From RH-chloro-G1 sp003670575 (GTDB taxonomy: Bacteria; Chloroflexota; Dehalococcoidia; UBA2979), in contig CANMOP010000013.1 of the NCBI GenBank assembly GCA_947499615.1, forward strand, positions 1-62,943: DNA of 62,943 bases, given 5' to 3'. Below the pieces are notes generated by a model, which was not told the DNA's origin, did no database searches, and worked only from the letters and a program-made list of their open reading frames with translations. Both the position numbers and the translations under genes were made by a program. This document shows, piece by piece, positions 58,847 to 62,943 of the stretch (position 1 is the first letter of the stretch; the number at the start of each line of letters is the position of its first letter).

Positions 58847-60136
58847 GTGACCCAACAACCAGAGGGCAGCGAGCGCCCGCACGTCGGCACGTTTGAAGCG
58901 TTGCGCTATCGGCACTACCGGCTGCTGTGGATCGGCGACTTGTGCGCCGCGGCGGCGCAGTGGATGCAACAGACAGCGCTGAGTTGGGTGGTCTACGACC
59001 TGACCGGCTCCGGCGGCATCCTCGGCGCGATGAATCTGATGCGGACGATCCCCACCCTGTTTTTGTCCCCCGTGGCAGGCGTGGCCAGCGATCGACTGCC
59101 CCGCAGCCGCATCATCGGAGTCAGTCAGGCATCGATGGTGGTGCTGACGGTGCTGCTCGCGCTGGACATCGCGTCCGGGTCGCTACGCGTATGGCATCTG
59201 TTTGCGTTCTCGTTCTTCGCAGCGGCAGCGCAGGCGTTCTATATCCCGGCGCGCCAGACGTTCGTGTTCGAGCTGGTGCCGAGGCATGTGATCCCGAACG
59301 CGGTGGCGCTGAGTTGGCTGGCATTCAGCCTGTCCCGGTCGATCGGTCCCGCCCTCGGCGGAGCGATGATTGCTGCGGTTGGCCCATCGAAGAACTTCCT
59401 CGTGCAGGCGGTCGCGTTCTCCGGAGTGATCGTGGCGGTGTTGTTCATCCGCGTTGCTCGCGCGGAGCGGCCGGCGGGGCAGAAGTCGTTCATCGCGGGC
59501 CTGAAGGAAGGGTATGGGTTCGCATTCTTCGACCCGCGGGCGCGCATCTTGGTCGGGATGAGCCTCATCGCGCCGCTGTTCATCATCCCGTTGCATGGCG
59601 CGCTGCTACCGATCTTCGCGAAGCACGTCTTCCACGGCGACGCGAGCACCCTCGGCATCCTGGCTGGCTCCATCGGGTTCGGCGGGCTGTTCGGCGGCGT
59701 GCTGACGGCATACCTGAGCCGCGTGGACCGGCGAGTGCTACTGGGACTCGGCGCGCTGCTCATCTTCAGCGGCTGCGAGGTGGTCTTCTCCATCGTTGCG
59801 GGGTACACCGGCAGCCTGTGGCTTGCGATACCGTTCCTGGTGATCGCCGGTACGGCGGAGTCGGTCTACGCCACGACGAGTATGACCGTGCTCCAACTGC
59901 TGGCACCCGAACACCTGCGAGGCAGCATCGCGAGCGTGCTGCAACTCGGGTTCCTGGCGATGCCGATCGGCGCGCTGGTCGCCGGGGTTTCTGCGGATAT
60001 GTTCGGCGCGCCGGTGGTGGGCACAGCCATCACTCTGATCGCGTTCAGCTTGGGCCTCGCGATCCTGGTGGGCTCGCCCGCAATGCGGAGGCTGCGCCTC
60101 AGCGAGATCCAGCCGTCCGGCGGCCCCGCGGCGTAG
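58847..60136 (+). CDS. MFS transporter (MFS_3/EntS-like)
   Basis: 429 residues from a GTG behind a CGGAG site. FEALRYRHYRLLWIGDLCAAAAQWMQQTALSWVVYDLTG is the classical N-terminus, GVASDRLPRS the loop 2-3 motif, and GSIASVLQLGFLAMPIGAL lies in the C-terminal half. It is in the same exporter branch as 7270-8712 and 48927-50204. Substrate unknown. Divergent from the sortase gene. Confidence 0.86.
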   Translation: MTQQPEGSERPHVGTFEALRYRHYRLLWIGDLCAAAAQWMQQTALSWVVYDLTGSGGILGAMNLMRTIPTLFLSPVAGVASDRLPRSRIIGVSQASMVVLTVLLALDIASGSLRVWHLFAFSFFAAAAQAFYIPARQTFVFELVPRHVIPNAVALSWLAFSLSRSIGPALGGAMIAAVGPSKNFLVQAVAFSGVIVAVLFIRVARAERPAGQKSFIAGLKEGYGFAFFDPRARILVGMSLIAPLFIIPLHGALLPIFAKHVFHGDASTLGILAGSIGFGGLFGGVLTAYLSRVDRRVLLGLGALLIFSGCEVVFSIVAGYTGSLWLAIPFLVIAGTAESVYATTSMTVLQLLAPEHLRGSIASVLQLGFLAMPIGALVAGVSADMFGAPVVGTAITLIAFSLGLAILVGSPAMRRLRLSEIQPSGGPAA

Positions 60137-60252
60137 CCCGTGCACACGTCGCGCGGCGCATGCGCCCGTACAGGTGGATCGTGAAACAATGGTTGTTGAG
60201 CGTCGCGACCGGTGGGCCTACGACGAGCAACGATGGAGGGACGACGGTATAC

Positions 60253-61200
60253 ATGATGATTCGTATCTCAGCGGCTGCCCTGTTGGTTGCACTGGCGGCG
60301 ATGGTGGCCATCGGCCTACCGCGTGACGCGCAGGCGCAAACCCAAATCGCACCTGGCACCCCGCGGCTCAGCAGCTTCGAGCCGTCCACCGGCCTCGCCG
60401 CCGGCGGGACGAAGGTGACGCTAATCGGCAGCGAGTTCGTGGTCGGCGCGTACGTGGACTTCGGCGGCGTGCCCGCGACGGACGTGGTCGTCGTCTCCGA
60501 TTCGCGGATCACCGTAACCGCACCGCCCAATCAGCGTGGCCCCACCTTCGTCATGGTCACCAACCCGGATGGAAAGTTCGGAACCTCGAGCGCGGTCTTC
60601 TTCACCTACCAGGAGGCCGTCACCAGCACCACGTTCCCGCTGATCCAGGCGGTCACGCCCGCAAGCGGCTCACAGGACGGCGGCACCACGATCACCATCG
60701 TCGGCTCGCGCTTCGTGGCGGGCGCCACGCTCACCGTGAGCTCCAACCTGGCCACAAACGTGAAGTTCATCAACGAGGGCATGCTGACCGCCGTGACGCC
60801 CGCGAACGCGCCGGGCCCCGCCAGCATCAAAGTGACCAACCCGGACGGCCAGGTTGGCACCACTCGATCGGTCTTCGATTTCATGTACGGCACGGAGCGC
60901 AACCCGGCGGCCGCTGCTGCCATCGCGACCCCGACGCCGACCCCGGCCGCATTGGCGCCGGTGGTGAAGCTGCCGGTGGCCGGCATCGGGCTGATGGTGT
61001 TCAGCGGTGGCAACAATGTCGAGTTGCTGCGCGTGTCCGGTTGTCCGCAGGCGACGGCGGCGTTCTGGGCGTCAGATGGGCTGGGCGCCTTTGTCACCTA
61101 CGTCCCTGGCACCACGATCACCGCTGTCAACGCCGCCTGGAACGCGATGTTCCCGACGAGCCTTGCAGCGAACACGCCGCTGATCGCCCGCTGCGCGTAA
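60253..61200 (+). CDS. Secreted IPT/TIG-domain protein with Cys-bounded C-terminal module
   Basis: 315 residues from the ATG at 60253. Signal peptide residues 1-29 (cleavage near AQA-QTQ); IPT/TIG domain 1 (about 36-118: FEPSTGLAAGGTKVTLIGSEF); domain 2 (about 128-212: VTPASGSQDGGTTITIVGSRF); TPTPTP linker; then a 79-residue module with Cys264 and Cys314. That module matches the end of the protease at 54042 (SGC...FWA...NTPL...C). IPT domains bind sugars or proteins at the cell surface. The frame open further upstream overlaps the MFS gene and is not real. GGAGGG site 12 bases before the ATG. Confidence 0.85.
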   Translation: MMIRISAAALLVALAAMVAIGLPRDAQAQTQIAPGTPRLSSFEPSTGLAAGGTKVTLIGSEFVVGAYVDFGGVPATDVVVVSDSRITVTAPPNQRGPTFVMVTNPDGKFGTSSAVFFTYQEAVTSTTFPLIQAVTPASGSQDGGTTITIVGSRFVAGATLTVSSNLATNVKFINEGMLTAVTPANAPGPASIKVTNPDGQVGTTRSVFDFMYGTERNPAAAAAIATPTPTPAALAPVVKLPVAGIGLMVFSGGNNVELLRVSGCPQATAAFWASDGLGAFVTYVPGTTITAVNAAWNAMFPTSLAANTPLIARCA

Positions 61201-61213
61201 CCCGCGAACATCG

Positions 61214-61258
61214 GCCGGTCACAAACGTCAGGCTGCGCCATCGACGTTTGTGACCGGC
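61214..61258. terminator. Bidirectional hairpin overlapping the cupin 3' end
   Basis: Perfect 16-bp stem GCCGGTCACAAACGTC / GACGTTTGTGACCGGC (61214-61229 with 61243-61258), 13-base loop. It lies between the convergent IPT and cupin genes; its right arm and loop are inside the last codons of the cupin gene, whose stop is at 61228-61230. Confidence 0.6.
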
Positions 61259-61605
61259 TCGCCGTGCCCGGAGCGAGCCACCACGACGTGGCTCGGCTCC
61301 TCGCCGGGATTGTGCTCCTGGTGCACCACCCCGGGCGGCACGTGGAGGAAGTCCCCACTGCGCGCCTCGATGGCATCCGAGCCGCCCGCGCCGAACTGGA
61401 TGCGAAACACCCCGTCCACCACATAGATGGCCGTGTCGTACGTGCCATGGTGATGCCACCCAGAGGTGGCACCCGCTTCTGTGGTCACCAGACCGGCCCA
61501 GAATCCGTCGGTCGAGATGGCCTCTTCACGCGTCATGCCAGCCGTCATTTGCCCCGCCCGCCGATCCTCCGGGCTGATCCTCGAGACTCGCGGTTCGCCG
61601 TTCAT
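61228..61605 (-). CDS. Small cupin-domain protein
   Basis: 125 residues from the ATG at 61605 (GGGGAG site). Cupin motif 1 carries WHHHGTYDTAIYVVDG with metal-binding His residues, and motif 2 carries GDFLHVPPGVVHQEHN. A single-domain cupin of this size may be a metal-dependent dioxygenase, an isomerase or a binding protein; the sequence does not decide. The terminator stem is encoded by its last codons. Confidence 0.82.
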   Translation of the reverse strand: MNGEPRVSRISPEDRRAGQMTAGMTREEAISTDGFWAGLVTTEAGATSGWHHHGTYDTAIYVVDGVFRIQFGAGGSDAIEARSGDFLHVPPGVVHQEHNPGEEPSHVVVARSGHGEPVTNVDGAA

Positions 61606-61775
61606 CGCTCCCCCTCTCACGCCGAGCCGACGCTACGTGGCCCCCGGTAATCGGGTCAATTGCGTCCTCGCGAGCGGACGCCCGCAGCCGCTCTTCGGGG
61701 GGTGGCTTTCATCACGGGGTGATTGGTCGGTACGATGCAGGGGTCTACTCGCGTCCCGCTTCGAAAGGCCGTGCC

Positions 61776-62366
61776 GTGGCGTTCGTGATCACACAGACTT
61801 GCATCGACACCCGCGACCAAGCGTGCGTAGAGGTGTGCCCGGTTGACTGCATCCACTTCGAAGAGGGTGCGGACCGGATGCTATACATCAACCCGCTGGA
61901 GTGCATCGATTGCGGCGCCTGCCAGCCGGCCTGTCCGGTGACGGCGATCTTCCCCGAGGCCGATGTCCCCGAGGCCATGCGCTTCTTCTCCGAGGTGAAC
62001 ACCGGCTGGTACACCGACCCCGGCGCGGCACGCGCGCGCGTCGCCGGACTGTCGGGCGGCGGTGGTGCCGCGACCGCAGCAGCGCCAGCGGCTGAGGCCT
62101 CCGGCGGTGCCGCGCCAGCGGCGCCCGCCATGCCGCGCCCCGCAGCCGCAGCAACCGCGGCAGCCGCACCTGCATCCGCGCCAGATGCGGATCGAGGCGC
62201 GTACAAGTACGGCGAGGGCGGCATTGAGGGGAAATGCTCGCTCTGCGGGCAGTACGTCACCAAGGGCGGCGTGAAGTTCCGCTTGAAGTCCGTGCTCTGC
62301 CCGGAGTGCGCCACGCGCCAGGATCGCATCGGCGACCCGAACCACCGCGTCGCGGGGCAGCGCTAG
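61776..62366 (+). CDS. 7Fe-type ferredoxin fused to a zinc-ribbon-like C-terminal domain
   Basis: 196 residues from a GTG behind GAAAGG. The N-terminal 60 residues match FdxA: C9-x7-C17-x3-C21 and C43-x2-C46-x2-C49-x3-C53. C9, C17 and C53 would hold the [3Fe-4S] and C21, C43, C46 and C49 the [4Fe-4S] cluster; C25 is extra. A Gly/Ala/Pro linker (about 93-138) leads to C154-x2-C157 and C175-x2-C178, a zinc-ribbon or rubredoxin-like knuckle. It carries electrons; the second domain may dock it to a partner or hold an iron. Its TAG stop lies in GCTAGG at the left end of an IS481 remnant. Confidence 0.85.
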   Translation: MAFVITQTCIDTRDQACVEVCPVDCIHFEEGADRMLYINPLECIDCGACQPACPVTAIFPEADVPEAMRFFSEVNTGWYTDPGAARARVAGLSGGGGAATAAAPAAEASGGAAPAAPAMPRPAAAATAAAAPASAPDADRGAYKYGEGGIEGKCSLCGQYVTKGGVKFRLKSVLCPECATRQDRIGDPNHRVAGQR

Positions 62367-62367
62367 G
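62362..62367. other. IS481-type target sequence GCTAGG
   Basis: GCTAGG directly precedes the element end and contains the ferredoxin TAG stop. It fits the NCTAGN six-base target known for IS481. The matching right-hand copy cannot be seen because the element is truncated. Confidence 0.45.
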
Positions 62368-62568
62368 TGTATTGAGCAGGGACATTGGTGACACCGAGAG
62401 GTGAATGAAGGGGAACTCCGGGAGAAGGTGTGGCTACCACGGTCGCACCAGATTCTAGGAGGTCCTTTATGCACGGTAACGCGAAGCTCACGCCAGCGGG
62501 ACGCCGCATCCTCCTCGGTCGCATCGCGGCGGGCCGTCCAGTCGCTCACGTGGCAGCCGAGCGCGGCG
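62368..62568 (+). mobile_element. IS481-family insertion sequence, left end only
   Basis: It starts with TGTATTGAGCAGGGACATTG, which looks like an IS481 terminal repeat, then about 100 bases of leader, an AGGAGG site and the ATG of a transposase. Similarity to IS481 transposase ends after about 32 codons (near 62565). No catalytic DDE domain and no right end are in the window, so the element is a remnant or has been cut by another rearrangement. Confidence 0.65.
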
Positions 62569-62943
62569 AACGTCGCTTCGGGGATCCCGCGCCGATACTG
62601 GAGATCCGGGAGGTCGTGGCGTCGTTCATCGAACGTCTTGATCGAGGCGAGGCCGGCCGCGAACTCGGGCGCGCCATCGCCATCGAGGAGCAGAACGCCG
62701 TAGCCGCTCCGGCGGGCCACGACCACGGTGCGATGGCCGCCGCCGCGCCCGAGGAAGAAAGCCCCGTCACCCGCAAGATGCAGCGCACCGTGGGCCTCGT
62801 CGTCGGGATGCTCGCCCTCGTCGAACTGCTCGGCGGCGTCCACGAGGGCCAACACACGCGGATCGACCTCGGCGGTACCGATGGGCCGGATGATGGTGGC
62901 GGGAGCGGTCTCCTCGCGCACGGCCGCCGCCGCAGAGGCAGCG
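62469..62943 (+). CDS. IS481 transposase N-terminal remnant fused to unknown sequence, runs off window
   Basis: The ATG has AGGAGG six bases upstream. The first 32 residues (MHGNAKLTPAGRRILLGRIA to VAHVAAE) are the helix-turn-helix start of IS481 transposases, which bind the terminal repeats. After that the frame stays open to the window edge but no longer resembles a transposase. A stretch RAIAIEEQNAVAAP with GHDHG and PVTRKMQRTVGLVVG faintly recalls actinobacterial CbtA-like proteins, but the membrane spans expected there are missing. The opposite strand is also open, so the true coding strand after 62568 is unsettled. Confidence 0.45.
   Translation, partial: MHGNAKLTPAGRRILLGRIAAGRPVAHVAAERGERRFGDPAPILEIREVVASFIERLDRGEAGRELGRAIAIEEQNAVAAPAGHDHGAMAAAAPEEESPVTRKMQRTVGLVVGMLALVELLGGVHEGQHTRIDLGGTDGPDDGGGSGLLAHGRRRRGS

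Noticed and set aside
61881..62921. Long minus-strand open frame at the right end
   Set aside because: It runs through the ferredoxin and IS481 sequences on the other strand and resembles no family; probably a GC-rich shadow, though the part beyond 62568 cannot be settled.
1..62943. Genome-wide recoding of TAG as a sense codon
   Set aside because: Many intact genes here end in TAG at the expected family length (for example 2053-2055, 28325-28327, 37074-37076), so TAG is a normal stop. The DinB ambers need another explanation.
62568..62943. CbtA-like cobalt transporter after the IS remnant
   Set aside because: Only a short His/Glu-rich stretch is suggestive; the hydrophobic spans expected on both sides are absent in every frame.

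Overview
The window is about 63 kb of GC-rich (well over 60% by eye), densely coded bacterial DNA. I see no rRNA, tRNA or CRISPR array. Secreted proteins carry Ala/Pro/Thr linkers of the TPTATPTP kind. The gene set is rich in CoA-linked catabolism: fused CaiB/BaiF CoA-transferases, thiolase-fold/DUF35 pairs, SDR, FabV, and FMO-type and alpha/beta hydrolase genes. Five MFS carriers and several lipoprotein or Tat-lipoprotein binding proteins complete the picture. This fits a Chloroflexota genome of the Dehalococcoidia/SAR202 type best. That is inferred from content and style, not from a phylogenetic marker. Arsenite methyltransferase, a c-type cytochrome and enoyl reductases suggest a respiring heterotroph.

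Layout. 1-1.6 kb: a broken Tat leader and arsM (minus strand). 1.6-3.9 kb: DUF35 + thiolase-fold pair A and an NTF2-like protein. 3.9-7.2 kb: a complete polar amino-acid ABC operon. 7.3-14.1 kb: MFS carrier, large alpha/beta hydrolase, HAD and calcineurin-like phosphatases, and thiolase-fold/DUF35 pair B. 14.3-19.5 kb: Cys-cluster protein, DEAD-box RNA helicase, PIG-L deacetylase, methyltransferase, HbpS-like protein and a release-factor-like protein. 19.5-25.5 kb: MFS carriers, a DsbA-like protein, a CoA-binding ligase subunit and an SDR. 25.7-28.7 kb: first CaiB-CaiB fusion and a pterin-dehydratase-like protein, followed by a 17-copy CTGTAG repeat. 28.9-34.4 kb: DinB, dienelactone hydrolase, isochorismatase, methyltransferase, a frameshifted APC permease and unknown proteins. 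34.5-41 kb: second CaiB-CaiB fusion and two paralogous Tat-lipoprotein peptide-type binding proteins that share an operator-like motif. 41-53.4 kb: NTF2-FMO fusion, GT2/membrane glycosyltransferase fusion with a coupled polysaccharide deacetylase, DUF805, ferritin-like protein, FabV, MFS, beta-propeller lipoprotein, ZnuA and MurB. 53.5-62.9 kb: second DinB, split trypsin-like protease, MBL hydrolase, cytochrome c, sortase, MFS, IPT/TIG protein, cupin, ferredoxin and an IS481 remnant.

How the genes work together (inference). Uptake systems and MFS carriers feed a CoA-based degradation network. Family III CoA-transferases would load acids onto CoA; SDR, FabV and the thiolase-fold/DUF35 complexes would process the chain. 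Both thiolase-fold proteins lack the usual thiolase His and GHP-type motif, so a retro-aldolase role like Ltp2-ChsH2 of steroid side-chain degradation is more likely than Claisen chemistry. Three families are duplicated within 40 kb (CaiB fusions, thiolase/DUF35 pairs, binding proteins), which suggests local paralogue expansion.

Perfect GC-rich hairpins close most transcription units. They lack clear U-tracts, so calling them terminators is inference. Oddities worth following: in-frame amber codons in helix 1 of both DinB genes; a shared Cys-bounded C-terminal module in two secreted proteins; frameshifts in the APC permease and the protease; a helicase with no ATG/GTG/TTG start; an SDR whose catalytic Lys is Asn; and an IS481 end abutting GCTAGG at the ferredoxin stop codon.
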